From Aplectana chamaeleonis (Eukaryota; Nematoda; Chromadorea; Rhabditida; Cosmocercidae), in assembly GCA_029168955.1 (NCBI GenBank), contig JAPDOI010000038.1, positions 461,001 through 525,000 of the forward strand: 64,000 bases of DNA, written 5' to 3'. The translations under genes and the position numbers were made by a program. The notes under the pieces were generated by a model. That model did no database searches, had not been told where the DNA came from, and worked only from the letters and a program-made list of their open reading frames with translations. Shown here in pieces: positions 42,861 to 53,817 of this stretch (its first letter is position 1; each line of letters starts with the position of its first letter).

Positions 42861-42967
42861 GCTCAACTCAAGCGCCGACTGATGCGCCACGCTCTAAAAG
42901 ATCAATGGGAGGAACGTTGACAGCACCAGGCGAATTACCTTGATGGTTTTGCTGCAAATCACCGAAG
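42861..42967 (+). pseudogene. Copy 2 exon 2 (one-base deletion)
   Basis: It encodes QAPTDAPRSKRSMGGTLT and then GELP, followed by TGA. Copy 3 reads PPWMVLLQ and gene 1 LPWMVLLQ here. The exon is 107 nt where 108 is expected from copy 3. Acceptor ATTTAG and donor G|GTAAGAC are intact. Confidence 0.75.
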
Positions 42968-43588
42968 GTAAGACGTTAATTTTTGAGAGTTTACTACCGT
43001 AGAGGGTTCAATCAGTATTCTCCGTTGCAACAATTGAACCTCTCTGTATGAAACAAAAGTGTCCGGCTCACCAATAAGGAAGTGCGCAATCAAGCTATGC
43101 TAGCCTCCGTCTACGATGGCTGGTACATTGCGGTGAAAAGGTCTGGTGTAGCTGTTACTAAGAAAATCGCCGAGTTCAATGCGTGTTGAGCATGCATTCA
43201 ACTGGAGTGTCCACACCGATCGAAAGGCTCTATCGCAGAGGCACGTGCTCTGAACAGCAGCGCATGCTGCAAAATTTCATCATACGAGCACGTGCCCGTC
43301 TCGAATACCAAGGTCAGGATTACCCGAGGAGCTCTAGAAGTTTAAGCTGCTGGGTCTCCAAATGTTCTGCTGCACTCCAGAAGCGGTCATCCACTTTATG
43401 TCAAGGCCAGTGTAGTTCGGAAACTTACGGCTACTAAGATCTGTAGCCGGTGATGTCAATACATTGATAAGAGGGTATGAAAAAGTAACCTCAGCAATAA
43501 TGATACTCAACAGGACATCCGCAAACGTGAAAGCCAAACTCGACAGCGGACAGCAGTCTATGGCAGTGCCATATAAAGTGTATCCGAA

Positions 43589-43849
43589 TGAGAATGGCGG
43601 CCCACGCGGCCGGCGTGCGGCAGGCGGCCGTCGCACTCTCCACTCTCGGACGAGCATGAGAAACGTCCCCACAGCCATCGGCTGGGAACGGTGTTGGCAA
43701 CGGCTGGCAGCAAACACTGCGCCGATCCAATAAGCTCTGTCGAAGTGGGGAGGAGGAATGGCCGCCGTTGGAATCCCAACACTCGTCCGAGAGCGGCACA
43801 TGCGACGGCCGCCTGCCAAGCACGCCGGCCGCGTGGGCCGCCATTCTCA
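43589..43849. mobile_element. GC-rich MITE, 261 bp
   Basis: TIRs TGAGAATGGCGGCCCACGCG, GCCGGCGTG, AGGCGGCCGTCGCA mirrored at the other end. Inner region also near-palindromic (CTCGGACGAGCATGAG against CACTCGTCCGAG). Much higher GC than its surroundings. Located beside the 3' end of the RTE-like LINE and absent from copy 3, hence a later insertion. Confidence 0.75.
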
Positions 43850-44782
43850 ATCTAACACAATTTTTTTTGACTTGACTTAATCGGTTGGCTTTCGCCTGAC
43901 GCGGTCATTCCGCATCTTCACCGAGGTGTGCCGTCCTAGTAGTCAGCCGTGTCCATTTTTCACGGTCTTCCAGCCACAATTTGAACACATTCCATCCAGC
44001 TGTCACTATTCCATTTCCCCTTGCGAAACGGGAAACATCGCTGCCTGAACTGTCTTTCGATGCCCGAGTGACTTTAAATCCTTCCTCTTTAACCACATCT
44101 GCGTCCAGAACTTTCGCCTACACGCCCAGGTGGCCGTTTCCAGACAGGATTTGGGAAAGGCATTTTTAAAGCGTGTTGTACAGAGACGATCCGGCGTTCT
44201 TCTTAGTATGTGCCCGAGAGCAGTCGAAGTCGACTTTCCATTCATGCTGCTTGAGGATGGCGTTAGGGAGATGCTGGCACCTCCCTCGTGTCAAAGCGTT
44301 GATGTACTGCGCGTCGATTTTCCTTGTAAAGGTCTTCGTTATGGCATACACGCGGCCAGAAATATCCAAGCAAACGCCTAAAAAGCTTCCTCTCCGTGCA
44401 ATCCAACCTTTCCATCTGCGTCTTTTGGTGCTGCCCCACGTCTCCGATCCGTACATCATGATGGGACAGAATAGCGGATATGAGGTAGACGCGCAACTTG
44501 ACTTCGGCCTTCGCGATGGTACGGTAGACCACAAACACTTGGATTTAGAAGGAGATTGAATGCAGACGTAGCTTTCGCTAACATCGTTTGTCGAATATCC
44601 GCTGCATAACTACCATCGTTCTTCAGCAAACAGCCCAAAATAACAGAAATCGTCCACCAGTTCGATACGTTGTCCGTCCACACAAACTCCAGTTGAAGGC
44701 CTCTGAGAGACCCACATCTAGCTTGCATTTGTCGGGACGAAGACAGAAGATCCATAGGCTGCGACATACTTCGAAACGAGGT

Positions 44783-45523
44783 TCACAATCGCGCTTTGCA
44801 GTTTTGCGTTGTTTTCAGCAGAATAACACAATGTCGTCGGCGTACTCCCAGGTCGACAAGGGAGCGTCCTGATGGTGTTGGGATCACATCGGCAGGAAAC
44901 TGTTCTGCAACTCTACGCATGATGTCATCAACGGCGAAGTTGAAAAAGAAAAAGGTCCTGGCAACGGCTCCTTGCCTCACTCCTGTTTTCACCTCTGAAA
45001 GCTGACGTAAACGTCCGACAGGAAATTGGTACGGAACTGCTGCTGTTTATCGATTTCGCTTTGTTCATGTCCTCGATTAACCGAACATACTTGCTTCCGG
45101 GACTCCCCATCTGCTCGCAGAGCATTGAGCAATCGATCCACGATGAGGAGGAAGTCGAACGCGGCTTCAAAGTCCAAAAAAGCAAGCTGTAATGGCTTCT
45201 GAAAACCGCTGCCACGATTCAATTACTCTTTCCTCACGACGGAACACTTCTGGTCGATGGTCGATCTTCCAGGTCGAAAACCGGCTTGCTCATCTCTGGT
45301 CGTTCCTTCCACGATGTTCGATAAGTCGCGCTCGAAAGAATGATACACGTTCTAAAAGAACCTTACGTACACATGACACGAAGTGCAGAGAGATTCCTCT
45401 GTAGTTCTTAGGATCCGTGACGGATAGCTTCTTGTGAAGAGGTACACGATGATCGCATGTCTCCACCGAATCGGGTATCCTTTCGCTCATCCATATGGCA
45501 CGGATGGTGTTGGTCATTTCCAC
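44783..45523 (-). pseudogene. LINE reverse transcriptase core, frame-broken
   Basis: Pieces in three frames: VTDPKNYRGISLHFVSCVRK, FLDFEAAFD with the catalytic Asp of motif A, and TGVRQGAVART with motif B. At least two indels separate them. Confidence 0.7.
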
Positions 45524-46612
45524 GAATCCCAGACGGAGGAAGAGCTTTCCAGCATTTCAGCAGTGATGTTGTCATCTCCACCTGCCTTTCCATTCTTCAT
45601 TTTCCGGACACAATCCAAAACTTCCAGGGACTCAGTCGGCGGTTCCTCACTGACATCATGTAATGTGCTCTCTGAACATGCGGGAGCCTCAGGTACTGAT
45701 GGCGCTGGACGATTCAGTAGTGAATCTGAAGTAATCCTTCCATATTGGCAGCGTCGCATCACCAACTGCAACTCCATTGGTAGTGTTTCAGGACAGGAGG
45801 AACATCTCTTCATCTTCCCGGGCTTCCTTACTGTCGTGCAGCAACGCGTGTGAAGCTTTCTTCCGGATTCTTTCCTCCTCCCAAGCCTTCCTCCGAACTC
45901 CTTAGCTCTACACGTCCACTCTCGTTCGCGGTCACTTTGAAGCTGCCGACGCAAGCTTCCTCCTCAGACGCGCTTCTCCCCTCCACGAAGTTTCTTCTGC
46001 AGTTCGGAGAGCACATGCTCTGTTAGTAGAGTAGATGTTGTTTTTCTTCTGAGACGTAGGCGAGAACTTCTTCTTAGGCTGTACAACCTGACAGAGTGCT
46101 CTCTTTCAGAAGCGTCCTGGATGCACTTGGACAAAAGAATCCGCGTCGCCAAAGTTTCTTCTTAGTCCGTACTCCGATGTGAATAGAAACGCGTTGTCGG
46201 AGAATTCCTTCTGCACTCTTTCATCTCTGAGACTTGTCATGTCAATCCACTCTGGAGAGGCTGAGCCCCTCGCTTCCTCTTATGAATCCTCGCAGTGAAG
46301 TTCAACAGATCCAGGACGGTGGATCCGAATCCCGAATGCGACATCCCACACAGCTCTAGATCTTCGAATGTCCGATACTGGAATATTCCCTCGTCAGGAC
46401 ATAGTCGAAGCTGTAGTTTCCAAAGGATCTTGTCATCTTCCCGCTTCCGCTGCTCTTCTGGAGATAGCCGGGTTGGTCCCTGCCACGTAAGCTGATGGCG
46501 GCGATGATTCCTCTTTGAGATGTCGATGCAATAATCAGACCACTGCGTTCACAAAAGCTCTATCAAGGCGGTAGCCATTGTCCGATGTTTGCTCCCACTG
46601 GGTGAGAACCAT

Positions 46613-46870
46613 TTACCGAAGTACTTCGGATTCCTGATCAAGTCCCATCTTCGCATTTGCGTCAATCCCCACGACAACAGCAGCTGTTGACTTCAAGGTA
46701 TCCTGGCCAGCAACGTATTGAGTTCCTCCATAAAACGCATCCTTCGAATTATTGTCTTCGGCGGTTTCAGTGGGCGCATGAGCACTCACTATCCACAGAT
46801 TGAATCCTCTGTGATCCCGCAGTCGTACGAATGCATTCCGGCACGACGTTGGGCCAAACTCCTTGACCAT
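46613..46870 (-). pseudogene. LINE endonuclease (APE-type) fragment
   Basis: Carries VSAHAPTETAEDNNSKDAFY and VVVGIDANAKMG, the H-A/D-N block of AP-endonuclease-like nucleases that nick target DNA. Frame closed on both sides by stops. Confidence 0.65.
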
Positions 46871-47386
46871 ACCATTGAAATCCTTCGCTTACAGCTGTTG
46901 CACAGCCTCCCCTGCTCTTCCTATCGATCAGCGTTACCGGGCAGTAGATGGTGTACTCTCCGGACGCTGATGACGGGTCTATCGCTTGAGGCGGGTTTCC
47001 TGCAAAGCAGCAAACGGTGCATGGAAATAGCTCAGAGGTCTGGATGAAGCGCAGTTTTTTTGGATATCACTCGACAGCGATCGACAGTTCAGGGTGGCGA
47101 AATTGTGGCTTGTGGCCAAAGACTCCATGAGACTCCCTAGGTACGGATCCCTAAGGTGTTATGGACCAGAATAGGCCTTAGTGTGCCGGACGGCGACACC
47201 TTTATGCAATGTGCGGGGGATACTTTCGCTGATATAGTTGTTGCACGCTATATCAGCTCCGAACGATTCCCTGTGTACACTCAAACGATCTGCTGGAGTT
47301 TCCGAAAGTAGAAGCAGGGGCACCAACAGGAGCAGGTACCAACAGACTTGTATACACACCCCCAATACACTTTAAACATATAATAG

Positions 47387-48676
47387 TCTCTATTACTGCA
47401 ATGGAAGTAGGTCCTGGCGAGGTTGCGGACTCTACGTCTTAACATACTGATAGTTTGGTAGTTTTATCACCAGCTGTGATGAATTAGGTGAGTTCTGTGT
47501 TTTTCACTGATGTGACTACATCTGTGGAAGCAATGAAAGCATAAGGAAATGTAGAGAGAAAGGAAACAGAAACTCACTGACCAATCTCGGTTATTTTGAA
47601 AAAAATGGGTGATAACAAGGAATCGGATCCACAGTATTGCTTAGGGCACGGTCTGGCAACCTCACCCAGGGGCGTCATTCGCCAACGATCCGCCGAGGGT
47701 AGATCCGAAGGGAAGCGGAAGGGATGATACCGCGCGCGGCAGAGTAACAGATCGACCCATCTTACACGCTGTAAGATGGAAATAGGAAGGTACTTGGAAG
47801 TCGATTACCCTTCGAATTCCCGTGGACTTCCCAGCTCGAGAATATTGTGTAATTTTCTATTTTTCGCTCGATTCTTTTGCATTTTTTAGACTTGTTTCTG
47901 CTTAGCATAGGAATATTGAAAATAATTTCCTTTGTTGCCCAGAACAATAGTATAATATGTTTTACTGGGTTTTTATTCGTAGTTCTAGCAAATCGGCGCA
48001 TTTAAAAGCTCGTGTTCTGATTTTTAAAACTTTATAATTCCAAGTATTATGGACAGTGCCTCATCAAATGAGACTTATTTTACCACAAATGGATCGGTCT
48101 TTCAAATTCAATATTCACATTTAAAAAAATGAAACCTGGCTTAGGAATAAAGATCGCGTTATTTTGCACACCGTTCTATAATACTTGGACATAAAGTGAT
48201 GAGGAGAACTTGCAGCTCTCTGGATGATTAAAGATGTGGCATAAATCTGCTTTTCAATTGTTTTTGTAGCAAAATTCAATGAAACGTGCGAAAAAAATAG
48301 CAAAAAATGAATATTCACAGCCAAAAATGTATAATTGTGCAACGGAGAAAAAGGATCTGGAGTCACCAATGAAAAGGAAACAAACGACAGAATCTATTAC
48401 GGAAATTGAGATAATGAGGGTTTAAGAAATCAAAATGATTGAATCTCTATCGTCTCTTCCGTGCAATTCGCAATAAATTTCGCTGCGATGCGGCTAATTT
48501 TCCCGGAGAAGCGATGCAAAATCTTTCGGCGGTCGCGAGGGAATCCAAGGGGAGGCGAGAAGGTGGCCGTGGAGCGCGCGTTTTGTACTGAAATTTCACC
48601 TCAATTACCCTTCGACTACCCGGCGGATTATTGGCGAATACTACCCCAGGTCTTACTTCCATTGCTGTAGACTGTA
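47387..48676. mobile_element. Copy of the GACCTGGTGAGGTTGC MITE, split
   Basis: Left TIR TGCAATGGAAGTAGGTCCTG and right TIR CTTACTTCCATTGCTGTAGA match the 297-bp element at 25711-26007. Left portion 47387-47668, right portion 48648-48676, interrupted by a second element. Confidence 0.65.
47669..48647. mobile_element. 0.98-kb TIR element nested in a MITE
   Basis: Left end GGGGCGTCATTCGCCAACG then ATCCGCCGAGGG; right end CCCGGCGGATTATTGGCGAA then TACTACCCC. TIR about 45 bp with mismatches. Internal minus frames (79 to 137 aa) show no transposase motif. Confidence 0.65.
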
Positions 48677-48953
48677 ACAAGATTGTGGCTATGGAAATAA
48701 AATGCAGTTGCTGAATGAAACTAATGGTCAAGATTATATTCTGACCACCAACGAATATAATGTGTACGAAAGTGGATAAGGTCGAACATATTGTGATTAT
48801 TGTACCAACAGCCAAACAAGCCAGCTGAAAGCGAACATTGCAACGTTGAGATTGTTTCACTGAATTTCAGGTCTGAGGGAAGACTGTTTTCTTTCAAGTC
48901 GCGAGGAGGCGCTAAGACCCGAAAGTTAGCCGACGCGTTTTCACGCATCGTTT

Positions 48954-49443
48954 AAAGGCAGCAGACACGCTCGAAAAAAGTTGGTGAGATAGCTACATTA
49001 GTGGGGTCGTGCAGGCCTCTAGATGAACCCTCACGAAGTTGCAAGCGTTATAAACGAGTCCAAATGACCGTATGTTTGAAAAAAGGCCGTCGTCCAGTCA
49101 AGTGCGAAATCATCCTTGCTCCGCCCATCAATACGGGCTCCGCCCACTCAATACTTTTTACGCTTCAAAGGTCGTAAACGTTCCAGAAGAGGCGCCCTAC
49201 GAGCATTACAAGTTAGCGTTGTTTTCCCAACAAATTTGTTGCTGGCATTCCGCTATTTCAGCCAGTGCGCTGTGCCAACAACCCGTCCATTTCTGGGTCA
49301 ATATAGAACGGTACCGTTATATCTTAATTTCCGTCGTTTTGTTTGTCGTCTTTTTTCATTTATTTCTGAACACTAACAGCTTCAAACCATCAGTTTAATC
49401 CATAAAATTGATATTCGATTTTTGAGCGTGTCTGCTGCCTTTT
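48954..49443. mobile_element. AAAGGCAGCAGACACGCTC element, copy 1
   Basis: Ends AAAGGCAGCAGACACGCTCG and GAGCGTGTCTGCTGCCTTT. Copy 3 has the uninterrupted version (minus CATCGTTCAAAACATTTGGA, about 30785-30805). About 490 bp; the 108-aa frame is chance. Confidence 0.75.
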
Positions 49444-49689
49444 AACACGCTTTGGAGCATCATTTTTGGACACTTGCGGTTAAAGGCAGCAGCGCACACG
49501 CTTCATCAAACTGTTGTTGAAATAACTACACTAATGGGGTCGTACGGGCCCTAATAGAGCCCTCGCGGAAATTGGGAGAGTTGAAAACGAGTTAAAATGA
49601 CCGTATTTGAGCCGTATTGGGTGCACGAAAATCATCCTTTCTCCGCCCCATCGATACGAGCCCCGCCCCTCAATACAAAATGTTCAATG

Positions 49690-51405
49690 CTCAGGATTGC
49701 GGTCATTTTATCTAAATTTTATACATTCTTTGATGTAGAGTTGGAAACTCGATCTTTTTTATTGTCGGTAAGCTTTCGGCTCCTATAAAAAGCCGTCGTA
49801 TGAGACCTTAAACATTTCTTTACAAAACGTGGTTGGCAAACAAACACGATACAATGACAATACGAACCAGGGTTCCCTTCGCGTTTGGTATAGGGAGGTT
49901 TGGCTGCGAAACTCCAAGGAGACACTAAAGAAAGGAGATGCTGATGGATGTTCTAGCGAGGAAACTTCGTAACCGCTCACCCCACTCCGTTAAATGCACG
50001 TACTAAAATAAGGGTGACTGTGGATGCGCAGAAGGGATCGCGATAGGGCTCCTCATCGGATAAGCCCTAAGAAGATCATGCAGCTCCTCTCTGGCATTGA
50101 TTTCCGGTTGCAGTCGCCGTATTTCCCGCGCTTCCATCACTTTTCGCTCCAAAGGTTCCAGCAGATATCGTTGGAGAACCGCTACATCGAAGTGAGGTGC
50201 GGCTTCGTTACTGTGTCTCACATTGCGGTGTCTAGCGAAGCTGCTGTTTGGATAGGCAGCAGGATTTGCTAGGGCTCTTCTATGTTCGTTCAAGCGGAAC
50301 CAACGGCCTCACCGTCTCACCCACGTACTTCTCTCCGCATGCCCGACAGGTGATCATGTATACCGTCCCACGTAAATCACAGATTTTCTTTGAGGTGCAG
50401 TAGCGACACGATTGTTCTTGACACAGGCTTTCATATGGCCTGGACGAGGTGAGGAGATCGCGTAGGGTCGGCGGTGGGCGAAAAACTAGTCGTATTGGCA
50501 GCATAGAGCGCTTGACAACATTGTCGACTTCTCTTGCTACCTTCTCGTTGACGTAAGGCAGAGCCAATGTGATTCCATCTGCGGCTCTATGGGGGGTCCA
50601 CGTTCTCAGGCTGTTTGTAGAATACCCGTTTTGATCCAGAATCATCCTTATCTTGGCCTCCACTATAGGGTCTGAGAAGGTCCCGAGCTTCTCTTTCGTT
50701 TTCAGAAGGTTGCGTATGACGTTGGCCTTCATGAACATAGGGTGAGCACTTCTGGAGTGCAAAAGTATGTTAGAAGAAGCTTCTTTTTTGTACCATAGAT
50801 GTTCTTTTTGTCCTCCTACTATTCGCACCTTCACGCTAAGAAATGGCAAGAAACCACTCTCATCGGGAGTTTCTGAGGTGAAGTTTACGTTAAGATCTTG
50901 CGAATTCAATGCTTCCAACGTGCAGCTCAACTCCCTTTCACTTGTTCCGATTACAAAAACGTCATCTATGTAGCGCTTAAAGAAAATAATTCCAGTTGTT
51001 AGAGATGACTTTTCGATATGGTCCAGGAAAATAATCGCCAGCAAAGGCGCTATGCGATTTCCCATTGCTAGGCCACGCTTTTGCTTATGAATTTCGTTAT
51101 CGAAGCAAAATATGTTGCATTCGAGTGCTGCTTCAAGGAGAATCCTTATCTCCATATCAGAAAATCCCATCATCGACACGTCGCTACGATGTTCATTCAA
51201 AAGCGTCAGAACAGCATTCACTGCTCCTGTATTGTTGACGTTTGTATATAAAGAAGTAACATCGAAACTTGCGTAAACTGCAGACGATGGTACGGGACAG
51301 CTACGTAATGAAGCAAGAAAATCATCGACGTTTACGATATGAGCCCCCACGTATCGCAGTAGTGGCGACAGGAGCTGAACGAGCAGCCAGCTCAATCTAT
51401 CTGAC
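49690..51405 (-). mobile_element. Penelope-like element, 5'-truncated
   Basis: Minus strand. Reverse transcriptase followed by a GIY-YIG nuclease, the defining combination of Penelope-like elements, lying between the two halves of a TIR element. The 5' part of the RT is missing (starts at DRLSWLLVQLL), so it arrived truncated. The best-preserved coding region of any transposon here, so likely the most recent retroelement insertion in the window. Confidence 0.8.
50003..51401 (-). pseudogene. Penelope RT plus GIY-YIG nuclease, one frameshift
   Basis: RT motif A FDVTSLYTNV, motif B QKRGLAMGNRIAPLLAIIFL, motif C FKRYIDDVFVIGTS, then a Cys-bearing linker SCRYCTSKKIC, then GTVYMITCRACGEKYVGETV (GIY-YIG start). 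At about 50290 the frame shifts by one base and the nuclease continues LNEHRRALANPAAY, FDVAVLQRYLLEPLERKVME (Glu-containing) and a tail to a stop at 50003. Catalytic Asp residues are intact. No ATG at the 5' edge because of truncation. The single frameshift could be biological or a sequencing error. Confidence 0.8.
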
Positions 51406-51689
51406 GGACCTAATTTTATACACTTTTAACGTCGTAAGCGTTCCAGAAAGGGCCGTACGAGTACATTAGCGTCGTTATCCCAACAAAATTGTCGCTAGCT
51501 CCGCTATTTCAGCCAATGCGGTACAACTCGTCCACTTCAGGGCCAATGTAGAACGAACCGTTACATCATCATTTCAGTTGTTTTTTTCCGGTTTTTTCGT
51601 TATCTCTGAATATCAACAGCTTCAGGCCTTCGATTCATTTCATAAAAATTGATACAATTTTCGAGCGTGTATGCTGCTTTCAAAGCTTA

Positions 51690-52140
51690 TAACGTTACAT
51701 TAGCGAGTAGACGCGAGCTTTTTCACAAACAAAAACATTCAGCGAATCAAAGCAAAGTCAACCGCACGCATCGCGGTAAAATCGGCCAGCTAACGCTCGT
51801 ACTCATGTTTTTCGCAGGTTACTTTGACTTTAGGAATCACTATTGATTCGATTCAACCTTCTGAGTGAGATATATTATCGCATGAGGCTCGCAACTTGGC
51901 AAAGCCATGGCGGGGCGGGGCATTGGGATCTGCTCAAACTAAACACGAATCATGGGAAACTGCTTGCTCAGGTCTTCGTAGGAGCGTGTGAGTTGAGCAG
52001 CAGAACGAGCATTCTTGCACAAATCAAGCAACTGGCCAAGCCATACCAAGCGAGCCTCGTTGGTGGATTAGATGTTATCGCGAACCCCAGTTGATCGTTT
52101 GGGTTGATTTCCTGTGAGGAGTACCGGAAGGAGCATCTCT
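51690..52140 (+). other. Block conserved with 30.3-30.8 kb
   Basis: Carries the frames ending FAGYFDFRNHY and GLDVIANPS with about nine in ten residues the same as in copy 3. It precedes protease exon 3 of copy 2 and is not present before exon 3 of gene 1. Function unknown; repeat or intron. Confidence 0.4.
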
Positions 52141-52308
52141 TTTGAATACTCAGCGCAATTTTGTTGTAAGACGAACAGATTATTATGATGTCGGGAGATG
52201 AAAAAAGTGTTCAAAACCGTAGACACTTGACATCCATTGCTCAGATATGTTGGAGTAAATATCGGTTGGGACGAACGTGGATTTTCATTAATTCTATTAC
52301 TCTTGCAG

Positions 52309-52450
52309 CATTCAGCAAGATATCTGGCATTACCTGTACTGGTGCTCTGATTTCACAGAGGCACGCTTTAACAGCTCGTCACTGTGTGATGCAGGAGAAG
52401 TTTGATATGAAAAAGAGCGATGCACTATGCAAAAAGTGGAGAAAAAATGG
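52309..52450 (+). CDS. Copy 2 exon 3: catalytic His
   Basis: Acceptor CTTGCAG, donor GG|GTGAGT. It encodes SGITCTGALISQRHALTARH and C, then KKSDALCKKWRKN. It is 142 nt, as in gene 1. Upstream is an open stretch, but the homologous exon boundary is the CTTGCAG acceptor. Confidence 0.8.
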
Positions 52451-52659
52451 GTGAGTGATTTTTCACTTCACTGAAAAAAAGCGGATCGACAGTTCCACAA
52501 AAACGGAAGCTATCGGGAGCACATGAACACACTTTCAAGTTTTTGTGATTTGCCCCACATCGCGAGCGTTTTTGAAGAGAATTGTCACAAGGATTCGCAA
52601 TGATACTCTTATTCTGATCATTTCATCTTCAATACTCAGTTATTCATATTTTTCACCAG

Positions 52660-52771
52660 CGGACCTACTAAGTTCGATCAAGATGTCGCGCGTTTCGCCT
52701 CCGGAAATAATGTCACGGTATATCTTGGAACTGCCTTGGGTGTCTCTAAAGCATATCACGCACTTAGCTAT
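52660..52771 (+). CDS. Copy 2 exon 4
   Basis: Acceptor TTTTTCACCAG, donor TAT|GTGAGT. It encodes GPTKFDQDVARFASGNNVTV, then YLGTALGVSKAYHALSY. The phase join to exon 3 completes a Gly codon. Confidence 0.8.
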
Positions 52772-52832
52772 GTGAGTGAATCCAATTTATTTTCTGTGAA
52801 AACAGGCTATCTACCAGAGAAAGTAGTTTGGT

Positions 52833-53283
52833 TAAAGACAGCAGACACGCTCAAAAATGATATAGATTTTATTAAATCAATCGAAGGTTTGATTGGTAGA
52901 ATGCGGAACCAACGAAAACCAACGAAAACGGTATGCAAATAGAGGAATAAGGGTTGTTTTTGCTATCGGGTAAAATTGCGCGAGTTTTATCGCGCGCGGT
53001 TGATACAGTGATGATCAGCGACCACTCTTACAGCTTGTACTAGAACGCTCACCTCGCTGGAAGCATCAATATCTAGTCAAAGCGACCGTATTTGAAGTAT
53101 CAATCTGGACGAATTTGTATTTTGGGGCGGGGTTGGGGAAATTTTTCGACATGCGTTGCTTAAATTTAGTAGTTTCACCTCGTTTTCGACGCTTCTAACC
53201 GCGCAAGCCTTCTACTAGGAGCCACACTACCCCAGTAACTTACTTATCTCAACAACTTTTTCGAAAATGTCTGCTGCCTTTGA
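52833..53283. mobile_element. AAAGGCAGCAG element in copy 2 intron 4
   Basis: Ends TTAAAGACAGCAGACACGCTC and AAAATGTCTGCTGCCTTTG. It occupies the same intron position as the different element in gene 1 (11815-12373), and copy 3 is empty there. Confidence 0.75.
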
Positions 53284-53817
53284 ACGACAGAAATGCGCTG
53301 ACAAGAGGAGAACTATAGGAAAATATAGTGTCTACGAGACCAAGAAAAATGGTCGTAAATAAATACTACATTCTTGAAAACCGAATTGTTTTCTAAATAG
53401 CGAGATACAAACCGTCGGATTTACCGAGAAAACTTTTTTTGTTTCGAAAAATGACAATACTGTGGTTTTGCGAGCACCAATGAACACGAATGCTCTTGCT
53501 CAACACTTTTATTAGGAAAGACAGCATGATGTTAGTTTCACCTTAACAGGTGGCTGTCTTCCCTGATTCAGATTAGTGAACCAAAGGAAATGCTGTCCTT
53601 GCCGAACCGACATTCCAATCTTCAGTTTCTTACAACTGCTCTCGCAGCACGTAACTACTCGGAGAGTGTTGCGCTTGGACCACGGAACCTCAGCACGTTT
53701 GATCCTGGCCCGGGCTCGTATTCGAGCTGCATGCCTCTGCAACGGTTGTTGTTGATGGTGAACCGGAAAGCCGTTCCACCAAAGACGATACAGAATCAAG
53801 TAATTCCAAGCGAACAA

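Larger units (their letters stand above)
43858..47155 (-). mobile_element. RTE-like LINE, near full length but decayed
   Basis: Minus strand, in order: APE-type endonuclease pieces (SAHAPTETAEDNNSKDAFYG, then VVGIDANAKMG), linker, RT pieces KNGKAGGDDNITAEML, DPKNYRGISLH, LAFLDFEAAFD (motif A), KTGVRQGA (motif B), VDLG with the YADD box shifted by an indel, then MERLDCTERKLFRRLLGYFW. The 3' end ...GATTAAGTCAAGTCAAAAAAAA. Many stops and frameshifts, not autonomous now. Antisense within protease intron 2; shared with copy 3 but absent from gene 1, so it inserted before the inverted duplication and after unit 1 split. Confidence 0.8.
49482..51680. mobile_element. AAAGGCAGCAG element, copy 2, split by Penelope
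   Basis: 49482-49690 matches the first half and 51405-51680 the second half (ACGTCGTAAGCGTTCCAGAA, CGAGCGTGTATGCTGCTTT) of the intact copy at 48954-49443. The empty site in copy 3 is GCGGTAAAAGTTTATAAAG (minus, about 30758). Confidence 0.75.

Noticed and set aside
43491..43850. 119-161-aa minus frames
   Set aside because: They lie in the GC-rich MITE, whose stops are depleted by composition.
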